A stretch of DNA of 64,000 nt. Origin: Roseicella frigidaeris. Its GTDB lineage: Bacteria > Pseudomonadota > Alphaproteobacteria > Acetobacterales > Acetobacteraceae. A model generated the notes under the pieces. The model was not told the origin of the DNA and did no database searches. It saw only the letters and a list, made by a program, of their open reading frames with translations. The DNA is taken from contig NZ_QLIX01000003.1 in assembly GCF_003258945.1 (NCBI RefSeq), forward strand, positions 186,001-250,000, written 5' to 3'. The first letter of the stretch is position 1; every line of letters starts with the position of its first letter. Below are positions 38,190 through 45,119 of this stretch, piece by piece. The translations under genes were made by a program, and so were the position numbers.

Positions 38190-39212
38190 TCAGCGCCAGC
38201 CGAGGGCGGGGGCGACCTGGGTCAGGATGCCCTCGATCACATGGGCGCAGTAGTCGACGCCGAGCTGGTTGGGGATGGTCAGCAGCAGCGTGTCGGCCTC
38301 GGCGATCGCTGCGTCGCCGCGGAGCTGCGCGACCAGCGCCTCCGGCTCGGCCGCATAGCCGCGGCCGAAGATGGCGCGGGTGCGCTCGTCGATGAAGCCG
38401 ACCTGGTCCTCCTCCTTGCCGCCGCGGCCGAAATACATCCGGTCGCGGTCGTCGAGCAGCGGGAAGATGCTGCGGCTGACCGAGACGCGCGGCGTGCGGG
38501 CATGCCCCGCCTCCGTCCAGGCCTCCCGATAGGCGCGGATCTGCTTCGCCTGCTGGATGTGGAAGGGCTCGCCCGTCTCGTCGTCCTTCAGCGTCGAGCT
38601 CTGCAGGTTCATGCCCTGCCGCGCCGCCCAGACCGCCGTGGCGTTGGAGCCGGAGCCCCACCAGATGCGCTCCCGCAGCCCCTCGGAATGCGGCTCCAGC
38701 CGCAGCAGCCCGGGCGGGTTGGGGAACATCGGGCGCGGGTTGGGCTGGGCGAAGCCCTGGCCCTTCAGCACCTCGAGGAAGACCTCGGCATGACGGCGGC
38801 CCATCTCGGCATCGCTCTCGCCTTCCGGCGGGGCATAGCCGAAATGCCGCCAGCCCTCGATCACCTGCTCGGGCGAGCCGCGGCTGAGGCCGAGTTGCAG
38901 CCGCCCGCCGCTGATGAGGTCGGCGGCGCCGGCATCCTCGGCCATGTAGAGCGGATTCTCGTAGCGCATGTCGATCACGGCGGTGCCGAGCTCGATGCGG
39001 CTGGTCTTCGCGCCCATGGCGGCGAGCAGGGGGAAGGGCGAGGCGAGCTGCCGGGCGAAGTGATGCACGCGGACATAGGCGCCATCCGCGCCCAGCGCCT
39101 CCGCCGCCACGGCGAGGTCGATGGATTGCAGCAGGGCATCGCCGGCCGAGCGGGTGCCCGATTGCGGCGAGGGGGACCAATGGCCGAAGGAGAGGAAGCC
39201 GATCTTCTTCAT
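38190..39212 (-). CDS. Luciferase-like monooxygenase family protein
   Basis: The protein (340 residues) has the bacterial luciferase-like TIM barrel, with GFLSFGHWSPSPQSGTRSAG, AVAAEALGADGAYVRVHHFA, TSRIELGTAVIDMRYENPLY and GRLQLGLSRGSPEQVIEGW. These enzymes use FMNH2 or F420; FMNH2 is assumed here. The substrate is unknown. It faces away from the MFS transporter gene, with a 284-bp shared upstream region in which I see no distinctive site. Confidence 0.88.
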   Translation of the reverse strand: MKKIGFLSFGHWSPSPQSGTRSAGDALLQSIDLAVAAEALGADGAYVRVHHFARQLASPFPLLAAMGAKTSRIELGTAVIDMRYENPLYMAEDAGAADLISGGRLQLGLSRGSPEQVIEGWRHFGYAPPEGESDAEMGRRHAEVFLEVLKGQGFAQPNPRPMFPNPPGLLRLEPHSEGLRERIWWGSGSNATAVWAARQGMNLQSSTLKDDETGEPFHIQQAKQIRAYREAWTEAGHARTPRVSVSRSIFPLLDDRDRMYFGRGGKEEDQVGFIDERTRAIFGRGYAAEPEALVAQLRGDAAIAEADTLLLTIPNQLGVDYCAHVIEGILTQVAPALGWR

Positions 39213-39496
39213 GGGGGTGTCGTCCGGTTGGGCGGCGGCGCCGCCGCTGGAGCCTGTGGGGGAGGGTCTGTCGGGGGCTCATCTGGGGCGGGGGCCGCCG
39301 GTCCGCCAATCACCGGCGCCAATGATCCTCATGCCCGGGACGCGGCCGGCGCCGCCCTGCCCCGCCGCCAACCCATGCCCGCGGCGCGACCCTGCCCCGG
39401 CGAGGCCAGGCTTCCCGGCCAGGGCCCGGCAACCGATCCTGGCGCAGCCTGCCGGGCGGCCCATCTGTCCGGACAGGGTGCGAGGGAAACGCCAGG

Positions 39497-40738
39497 ATGC
39501 AGCAGCAGGACAGCCGGTCCCGCGACGGGGGCCCAGGCCAGGACGCGGCCCGGGGCTGGGCGCCGTCCGAGTTGCGCTCGCTCTCGCTCGTCTCGGCTGC
39601 GCATCTGGTCAGCCATGTGCACATCCTGGTGCTGCCGCCGCTCTTCCCGCTGCTGCAGGCCCGGCTCGGCGTCGGCTTCATCGAGCTCGGCCTGGCGCTG
39701 ACGCTGTTCAACATCGTCTCCGGCGTGACCCAGGCGCCGATGGGCTTCGCGGTGGACCGCTACGGCTCCCGCCGGGTGCTGGTGGCGGGGCTGCTGCTCG
39801 GCGGCAGCGCCTTCGTCGCGCTCGGCCTCTTTCCCTCCTACCCGGCCCTGCTGGCGGCGGCGGCGGCGCTCGGCCTCGCCAACGCGGTCTATCATCCGGC
39901 GGATTACGAGATGCTGTCGCGCAGCATCGGCGAGGCGCGGATCGGCCGCGCCTTCTCCATCCACACCTTCGCCGGCTATCTCGGCGGCGCCCTGGCCCCG
40001 GCCATGACCCTCGGCGTCTCGGCCCTCGGCGGCCTCCCCGCGGCGATGTTCGCCGCCGGCGGCCTCGCCTTCGCCGCCGCCCTGCCGCTGGCGCTGGCCG
40101 GCGACCCGGCACCGGCCCCGCGCGCCGCGGCGAAGCGGCCGGCCGCGGCCGGCGGCTCGGTGCTGACGCCGGCGGTCATCATGCTGACCGCCTTCTTCGC
40201 GCTGCTCAGCCTCTCGACCGGCGGGGTGCAGAATTTCTCCGTCGCGGCGCTGGTGAGCGGCCGCGGCGTGGATTTCGCCATCGCCAATGTCGCGCTCTCG
40301 GCCTTCATGCTGCTCTCGGCCTTCGGCGTGCTGGCCGGCGGCGTGGTGGCGGACCGCACCAGCCGGCATGGCGACGTGGCGGCGCTCGGCTTCGGGCTGA
40401 CCGGGACCCTGGTGGCGCTGGTCGGGCTGGTGCCGCTCGGGCCGGTGGCCCTGGTCGCGGCGCTCGGCGCGGCCGGCTTCCTCTCGGGCATCATCATGCC
40501 CTCGCGCGACATGCTGGTGCGCGCCGCGGCGCCGCCGGATGCGGTGGGCCGGGTCTTCGGCATCGTCACCACCGGCTTCAACATCGGCGGCACGGTGGGG
40601 CCGATGCTCTATGGCTACCTGATGGACCAGGGCCAGCCGCTGCTGGTCTTCGCCGCTTCGGTCTTCTTCATCGTGGCCACCATGGCGATGGCGCTGGTCG
40701 GCGAGCGCCGGGCGAAGCGGCCGCTGGCGGCCGGATAG
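39497..40738 (+). CDS. MFS transporter (fosmidomycin-resistance-like)
   Basis: This 413-residue membrane protein has about twelve spans in two halves. The inter-helix 2-3 motif is present as GFAVDRYGSRRVLVAG, and the N-terminal HLVSHVHILVLPPLFPLLQA resembles the Fsr/YfnC-type exporter branch. The second-half loop is GVVADRTSRHGD. It may export a small molecule or drug; the substrate is unknown. About 25 polar residues precede the first span, so a downstream start is possible. Confidence 0.85.
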   Translation: MQQQDSRSRDGGPGQDAARGWAPSELRSLSLVSAAHLVSHVHILVLPPLFPLLQARLGVGFIELGLALTLFNIVSGVTQAPMGFAVDRYGSRRVLVAGLLLGGSAFVALGLFPSYPALLAAAAALGLANAVYHPADYEMLSRSIGEARIGRAFSIHTFAGYLGGALAPAMTLGVSALGGLPAAMFAAGGLAFAAALPLALAGDPAPAPRAAAKRPAAAGGSVLTPAVIMLTAFFALLSLSTGGVQNFSVAALVSGRGVDFAIANVALSAFMLLSAFGVLAGGVVADRTSRHGDVAALGFGLTGTLVALVGLVPLGPVALVAALGAAGFLSGIIMPSRDMLVRAAAPPDAVGRVFGIVTTGFNIGGTVGPMLYGYLMDQGQPLLVFAASVFFIVATMAMALVGERRAKRPLAAG

Positions 40739-40877
40739 CCGGCGGACAGGCCAGACGGCCCGGAGGATGCAATAAGGGACGTGCAACGGACCAGCGGACT
40801 GGGGGGGATGCACCGGGCCTGAGCGCGGTGCAAACACTCCAGACCACGATCCGCTCGCGCTGGTTCGCGGATCTGCT

Positions 40878-41606
40878 CTAGACCGGCGGCTTCTTCACCG
40901 TCCGGCCGGGATCGCCGCCCATGGCGCGGCGCACCGCCTCGCGCAGCATGTCCGGCCGCGGCAGCAGGATGCTCTGGCGGGTGACAACCGCCTTGCCCTC
41001 GCGCGCCATGGCCGAAAGCTCGCGCGAGACCGCCTCCCGCCGCGCGCCGATCCGCGCCGCCAGGATGTGCTGCGCCGGCGGCGGGCTGATGCGGAGCTGC
41101 CCGTCCTCGCGCGGCCGGCCGAGGCGCAGCAGCTCCGCCACCAGCCGGTGGCGCACCGGCAGCACCGCGAGCTCGACATTGCGCGCATCGAGCAGCCGCA
41201 GCCTGCCGGTCAGCAGGCGCAGCAGCTGCAGCGCCGCCGCGGGCGTCTGCAGCACCAGGTCGAGGAAGGCGGCCCGCGGCAGGCAGCAGAGCACCGTGTT
41301 GTGCACCGCGGTGACGTTGGCCGAACGGCTGAGCCCGTCGATCGCCGCCATCTCGCCGAAGATCTCGCCCGCGCCGGCCTCGTTGAGGATCACCTCCTGG
41401 CCGCTCGCGGAATGCACGGCGACCCGGACCGTGCCGGAGATGATGAGAAAGACCTCGTCCGAGCTGTCGTCGAAATCGATCACCACCTCGCCGGGCTGCA
41501 CCTTGCGCCAACGCGCCTGACGCGCGGCCTCCGCCAGCCGGCGGGGCTCGACCTCGCGCAGCAGGGGGAAACGGGAGAGGCGCTCATCCTCGGGGGTCAG
41601 GGTCAT
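40878..41606 (-). CDS. Crp/Fnr-family transcription regulator
   Basis: This 242-residue regulator has an N-terminal cyclic-nucleotide-binding fold (SGTVRVAVHSASGQEVILNE, GEIFGEMAAIDGLSRSANVTA) and a C-terminal HTH_Crp domain. The recognition helix reads GARREAVSRELSAM. The Glu-x-x-Ser-Arg pattern is the one FNR/FixK proteins use to read TTGAT half-sites. It lacks the N-terminal cysteine cluster of true FNR, so it does not sense oxygen through an iron-sulfur cluster. An ATG at 41618 would add four residues. Confidence 0.88.
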   Translation of the reverse strand: MTLTPEDERLSRFPLLREVEPRRLAEAARQARWRKVQPGEVVIDFDDSSDEVFLIISGTVRVAVHSASGQEVILNEAGAGEIFGEMAAIDGLSRSANVTAVHNTVLCCLPRAAFLDLVLQTPAAALQLLRLLTGRLRLLDARNVELAVLPVRHRLVAELLRLGRPREDGQLRISPPPAQHILAARIGARREAVSRELSAMAREGKAVVTRQSILLPRPDMLREAVRRAMGGDPGRTVKKPPV

Positions 41607-41925
41607 GGCTGACCGCATCGTCTCGATCCGGATCTATGCTGAAGAGACCGCAGTGCCGGGCGGAGAGCAAGCTCGGCTGTGCGACGGCGCACAGCCCGGA
41701 ACCCGGCGAGGCCGCATACTCGTTGCGATGCCAGCGACAGGATCCGTCTCCGGCGCGCCGTGGCCAAGGCTCCCGGCGCCTGCCAGAGGTTTGCGCCATC
41801 CGTTACCGGATCTCCGGCGAAGGGCTGGGAACGCCTGGCCCGGGCAGCCGATGCCCGCAGGCCGGCGCCCCGCCGGCAGGGGCCGCGCCAGCCCCCAGTG
41901 TCCCATCAATTCCTATCGGTAACAT
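41607..41925. other. 319-bp divergent region between the Crp/Fnr gene and the HD gene
   Basis: I see no supported gene here. The region is somewhat less GC-rich around 41895-41940. It should carry the promoters of both genes, but no clear -35/-10 pair, FNR-type site or strong hairpin was recognised. GCCGGCGCCCCGCCGGC near 41860-41877 can form a weak stem. Confidence 0.4.
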
Positions 41926-42753
41926 ATGCTCGATCATGTCAGCGGCGGCGTCAGCACGGTCGATTCAGGTCCGACGAGCAGCCTCGAATGCCAGGCCATG
42001 GCCCGCCCACAGGCCCGGCGCGTCGCCCCGCCCGCCAGCCCCGCGCCGGCCAGGACACGGCTTGGCCGCGTCCCGGCGCCGCGGCAATTCGGCCGCGCCG
42101 TGAACCGCCCGCGCGGCCTGCGCCACCTGCTCGACACCGTCGACCTGCCGCCGGTGCTGCGGGCGGAGCTGCTGCGCCGCATGGCGGCGCCCTGGCGCGG
42201 CTACCATGGGCTGCAGCACCTCGCCGTGCTCTGGTGCCGGCATCGCCGCTATGGCCGGACGGGGCCGATGCGGCGCAAGCGCGTCGCCCGGATGATCGCC
42301 GCCGCCATCCTCTTCCACGATGTCATCCTGGTGCCCGGCGCGGCCGACAACGAGGCACGCTCGGCGGCCTTCTGGCGGCGCGCGGCACGGCGCCTGCACG
42401 GCTTCACCGCCAAGGAGATCGGCTGGGTCGCCGAGACCATCCAGGCCACCGCCGACCATCTGAACACCCCGGTGCCGCATGGCGAGCGCGGCGCGGCGCG
42501 GCTCTGGCTGCTCGATCTCGACCTGACGCCGATCGGCGAGGAGGCGACCATCTTCGACCGCAACGGCCGCGGGCTGCGGGCCGAGGCGCGCCATCTCGAC
42601 GACGCGGCCTTCGCCGAGACGCAGCGCGCCTTCCTCGCCCGCATCCGGGCGGCGCCGCGGCTGCTGCGCCATGCGCGGCTGCACACCGCCTTCGAGGCGA
42701 GGGCGCGGGCCAATATCGGCCGGGCCCTGCGGCGCCCGCTTCCGAAGCGCTGA
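41926..42753 (+). CDS. Predicted metal-dependent HD-superfamily phosphohydrolase (COG4339-like)
   Basis: This 275-residue protein has a polar, low-complexity N-terminus of about 60 residues and then the COG4339-type pattern. The pattern includes GYHGLQHLAVLW (metal His), AAILFHDVILVPG (His-Asp) and DNEARSAAFWRRAA, with a later DLDLTPIG Asp. Such proteins hydrolyse phosphoesters, but the substrate is unknown. ATG 41998 is an equally possible start; neither has a good ribosome-binding site. It is convergent with the small secreted protein gene. Confidence 0.7.
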   Translation: MLDHVSGGVSTVDSGPTSSLECQAMARPQARRVAPPASPAPARTRLGRVPAPRQFGRAVNRPRGLRHLLDTVDLPPVLRAELLRRMAAPWRGYHGLQHLAVLWCRHRRYGRTGPMRRKRVARMIAAAILFHDVILVPGAADNEARSAAFWRRAARRLHGFTAKEIGWVAETIQATADHLNTPVPHGERGAARLWLLDLDLTPIGEEATIFDRNGRGLRAEARHLDDAAFAETQRAFLARIRAAPRLLRHARLHTAFEARARANIGRALRRPLPKR

Positions 42754-42780
42754 GTGTCGCAGCGCTCCACGACCCGGCCT

Positions 42781-42811
42781 GATCGCGTGAGTCACGCCGC
42801 GCGGCGCGATC
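42781..42811. terminator. Hairpin between convergent genes, with embedded GCGTGAGTCACGC palindrome
   Basis: GATCGCG (42781-42787) and CGCGATC (42805-42811) pair perfectly. The 5' arm overlaps the 13-bp perfect palindrome GCGTGAGTCACGC (42785-42797). It lies between the stops of the HD gene and the small secreted protein gene and could terminate both. Confidence 0.5.
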
Positions 42812-42830
42812 CCTTCTCAGCGCATCCGGC

Positions 42831-43172
42831 TCAGCGCGTCCGGACGGGGGCCGAGAGGCCGCCGCCACCGCCGCCCGAGAGCGCCGCGGCCAGCGCCGCC
42901 GCGGCGGCCAACGGCACCATGACGGCGGCCGCCGGCAGCAGGGCGGCCGGGCCGGGCTCCGCCTCGCGCGGCGCCAGGCGGCCATAGCGCGGCCGCACGG
43001 CGCCGCCGCCTCCGGCCGCAGCGGGGGCGTAGGAGAAGCGGGCCGCCCGCGGCGCGCCCCGGGCCGGCACCGCGACCGTGGCCCCCTCGGTCACCACCAC
43101 GCGCTGCTGCGCCGCCGCCGGGGCGGCGAGGCCAACGAGGACCAGGGCCAGGATGGCAGAAAGTCGGAACAT
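42831..43172 (-). CDS. Small exported Gly/Ala/Pro-rich protein of unknown function
   Basis: This 113-residue protein has a clear Sec leader (MFRLSAILALVLVGLAAPAAA, cut before QQR). The mature chain is low-complexity: Ala/Gly/Pro/Arg-rich, a second hydrophobic segment around LLPAAAVMVPLAAAAALAAA, and a run of six glycines. That suggests a periplasmic or membrane-anchored peptide. It lies 38 bp downstream of the maiA stop on the same strand. No function is recognised. Confidence 0.6.
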   Translation of the reverse strand: MFRLSAILALVLVGLAAPAAAQQRVVVTEGATVAVPARGAPRAARFSYAPAAAGGGGAVRPRYGRLAPREAEPGPAALLPAAAVMVPLAAAAALAAALSGGGGGGLSAPVRTR

Positions 43173-43210
43173 TACGAAACTGTGCGCGAATGCCCTGCGC
43201 CTGGCAAGCC

Positions 43211-43843
43211 TTATTCCGCGTCCTCCTGGCGCTCCGGCGCCGCTGCGGCGAAGGCCGGCAGGGCCCGGCAGGCGGCCTCCGCCGCCAGCAGCCGCGGCAT
43301 GGCCTCGAGCGCCACGCCGAAGCGCCGCGCATTGTAGAGCTGCGGCACCAGGGCGATGTCGGCCAGGCCCGGCGCGGCGCCGAAGCAGAAGGGGCCGGGC
43401 TGGTCCCGCAGCAGCGCCTCGCAGGCGGCGAGCCCCTCGGCGATCACGTCATGCGCCCAGGCATTCGCCGCCTCCTGCGGCTGGCCGAGCCCCTTCACTC
43501 GGTTCAGCACCTTCAGGTTCTGCACCGCATGGATCTCGGCCGCGATGGCCTGGGCGAAGGCCCGCACCCGGGCGCGGGCCACCGGCTCGCGCGGCAGCAG
43601 CGGCGGCTCGGGATGGGTCTCGTCGAGATACTCGCAGATCGCCAGGGACTGGGTGAGGACGGTGCCGTCCTCCAATTGCAGCGCCGGCACCAGCCCCTGC
43701 GGGTTCAGCGCCAGATGCGCCGCGCCCCGCTGCTCGCCCCGGCGCAGGTGGACGAAGCGGTGCTCCGCTTCCAGGCCCTTCAGGTTGAGCGCGATGCGCA
43801 CCCGGTAGGCGGCCGAGGAGCGCCAGTAATCGTAGAGGATCAT
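43211..43843 (-). CDS. maiA: Maleylacetoacetate isomerase (zeta-class GST)
   Basis: MaiA isomerises 4-maleylacetoacetate to 4-fumarylacetoacetate in tyrosine/homogentisate breakdown, using glutathione. The 210-residue protein has the zeta motif SSAAYRVRIALNLKGLE, with the catalytic Ser pair, then NPQGLVPALQLEDGTVLTQS and LAICEYLDETHPEPPLLP. PGLADIALVPQLYNARRFGV marks the C-terminal domain. Its ATG overlaps the acyl-CoA dehydrogenase stop (ATGA). fahA/hmgA are not nearby, so another zeta GST role cannot be excluded. Confidence 0.9.
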   Translation of the reverse strand: MILYDYWRSSAAYRVRIALNLKGLEAEHRFVHLRRGEQRGAAHLALNPQGLVPALQLEDGTVLTQSLAICEYLDETHPEPPLLPREPVARARVRAFAQAIAAEIHAVQNLKVLNRVKGLGQPQEAANAWAHDVIAEGLAACEALLRDQPGPFCFGAAPGLADIALVPQLYNARRFGVALEAMPRLLAAEAACRALPAFAAAAPERQEDAE

Positions 43844-45012
43844 GCCCGCCTCCCCAACATGCTGCGCGCGACGATCAGCCGCATCACCTCGTTGGTGCCC
43901 TCCAGGATGCGGTGGACGCGGAGGTCGCGGACGATCTTCTCGATGCCGTATTCCGCCAGGTAGCCATAGCCGCCGAGGAGCTGCAGCGCGTCGTCGGCGA
44001 CCTTCGAGCAGGTATCGGTGACGAAGCGCTTGGCCATGGCGCAGAAGGCGGTGGCGTCCGGCGATTTCGCATCCAGCTTGGCGCAGGCGCGCCAGAGGAA
44101 GCTGCGCGCCACCTCCAGCTCGGTCTGCATGTCGGCCAGGCGGAACTGGGTGTTCTGGAAATCGGCGATGGCGCGGCCGAAGGCGCGGCGCTCCTGCACA
44201 TAGGCGAGCGCCTTGTCGAGCGCCGCCTGGGCGCCGCCGAGCGAGCAGGCGGCGATGTTCAGCCGCCCGCCATCCAGCCCGGCCATGGCGAAGCGGAAGC
44301 CCTGCCCCTCCTCGCCGAGCAGCGCCGCGGCCGGCACCCGCGCGCCGTCGAAGATCACCGGCCGGGTCGGCTGGGCGTTCCAGCCCATCTTCTTCTCGTT
44401 GGCGCCGAAGGAAAGGCCCGGCGTCTCCTTCGGGACCAGCAGGGCGGAGACGCCGCCCGGCCCCTCCCCACCCGTCCGCACCATGGTGAGGTAGAGGTCG
44501 GAGACGCCGGCGCCGCTGATGAACTGCTTGCTGCCGTCGAGGACGTAATCCCCTCCCTCGCGCCGTGCCCGGGTGCGCAGCGCCGCGGCGTCGGAGCCGG
44601 AGCCCGGCTCGGTCAGGGCGTAGCTGGCGACCTTCCGCATCGGGATCAGCGCCGGCAGCCATTCCGCCCGCTGCGCCTCGCTGCCGAAGCGGTCGATCAT
44701 CCAGGCGACCATGTTGTGGATGGAGAGATAGGCGGCGACGGTCGGGCAGCCGGTCGAGAGCGCCTCGAACACCACCGCCGCGTCGAGCCGGGTGAGGCCG
44801 GCGCCGCCGCTCTCCTCCCGCACATAGAGCGCGGCCATGCCGAGGGCGGCGGCCTCGCGCATCTCCTCCACGGGGAAGTGGCGGGCCTGATCCCATTCGA
44901 GGGCATGGGGCGCCAGCCGCTCGGCAGCGAAGGCGAGGGCGGTCTCGCGCAGCTCGCGCGTCGCCTCCGGCAGCTCGAAGGCGGCGGCGTGCGGCTGGGT
45001 GTCGAGCGGCAT
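43840..45012 (-). CDS. Acyl-CoA dehydrogenase, isobutyryl-CoA dehydrogenase-like
   Basis: This is a 390-residue FAD flavoenzyme. FAD/acyl contacts are seen in ASYALTEPGSGSDAAAL and in DGSKQFISGAGVSDLY. The stretch GANEKKMGWNAQPTRPVIFD and the segment STGCPTVAAYLSIHNMVAWM are typical of isobutyryl-CoA/short-branched-chain dehydrogenases. The catalytic Glu lies in HRILEGTNEVMR. It would oxidise a branched acyl-CoA from valine breakdown; exact chain preference is inferred. It is coupled to maiA by overlap, and a GCGTGAATCACGC palindrome lies 33 bp upstream of its ATG. Confidence 0.9.
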   Translation of the reverse strand: MPLDTQPHAAAFELPEATRELRETALAFAAERLAPHALEWDQARHFPVEEMREAAALGMAALYVREESGGAGLTRLDAAVVFEALSTGCPTVAAYLSIHNMVAWMIDRFGSEAQRAEWLPALIPMRKVASYALTEPGSGSDAAALRTRARREGGDYVLDGSKQFISGAGVSDLYLTMVRTGGEGPGGVSALLVPKETPGLSFGANEKKMGWNAQPTRPVIFDGARVPAAALLGEEGQGFRFAMAGLDGGRLNIAACSLGGAQAALDKALAYVQERRAFGRAIADFQNTQFRLADMQTELEVARSFLWRACAKLDAKSPDATAFCAMAKRFVTDTCSKVADDALQLLGGYGYLAEYGIEKIVRDLRVHRILEGTNEVMRLIVARSMLGRRA

Positions 45013-45044
45013 GGTGTCTCCTCCGTCCCGCGATATCAGCCAAA

Positions 45045-45057
45045 GCGTGAATCACGC
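45045..45057. promoter_or_regulatory. 13-bp palindrome GCGTGAATCACGC upstream of the acyl-CoA dehydrogenase
   Basis: A perfect 6+1+6 palindrome sits 33 bp before the ATG at 45012, where an operator would overlap the promoter. Related copies occur at 42785-42797 (perfect) and 20378-20390 (one mismatch), both in non-promoter positions, so it may instead be part of a repeat family. Confidence 0.4.
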
Positions 45058-45070
45058 CATCAAACAATGG

Positions 45071-45116
45071 CCTGGGCCCCGATCGGTGAAGCCGGTCGAA
45101 CCGATCGGGGCCCGGG
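45071..45116. terminator. Strong hairpin (17-bp arms) after the indolepyruvate oxidoreductase gene
   Basis: Arms CCTGGGCCCCGATCGGT (45071-45087) and ACCGATCGGGGCCCGGG (45100-45116) pair along all 17 positions with one G-T wobble, around a 12-nt loop. The hairpin begins four bases after the oxidoreductase stop (minus strand) and should end or stabilise that transcript, separating it from the acyl-CoA dehydrogenase gene. Confidence 0.75.
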
Positions 45117-45119
45117 CGC

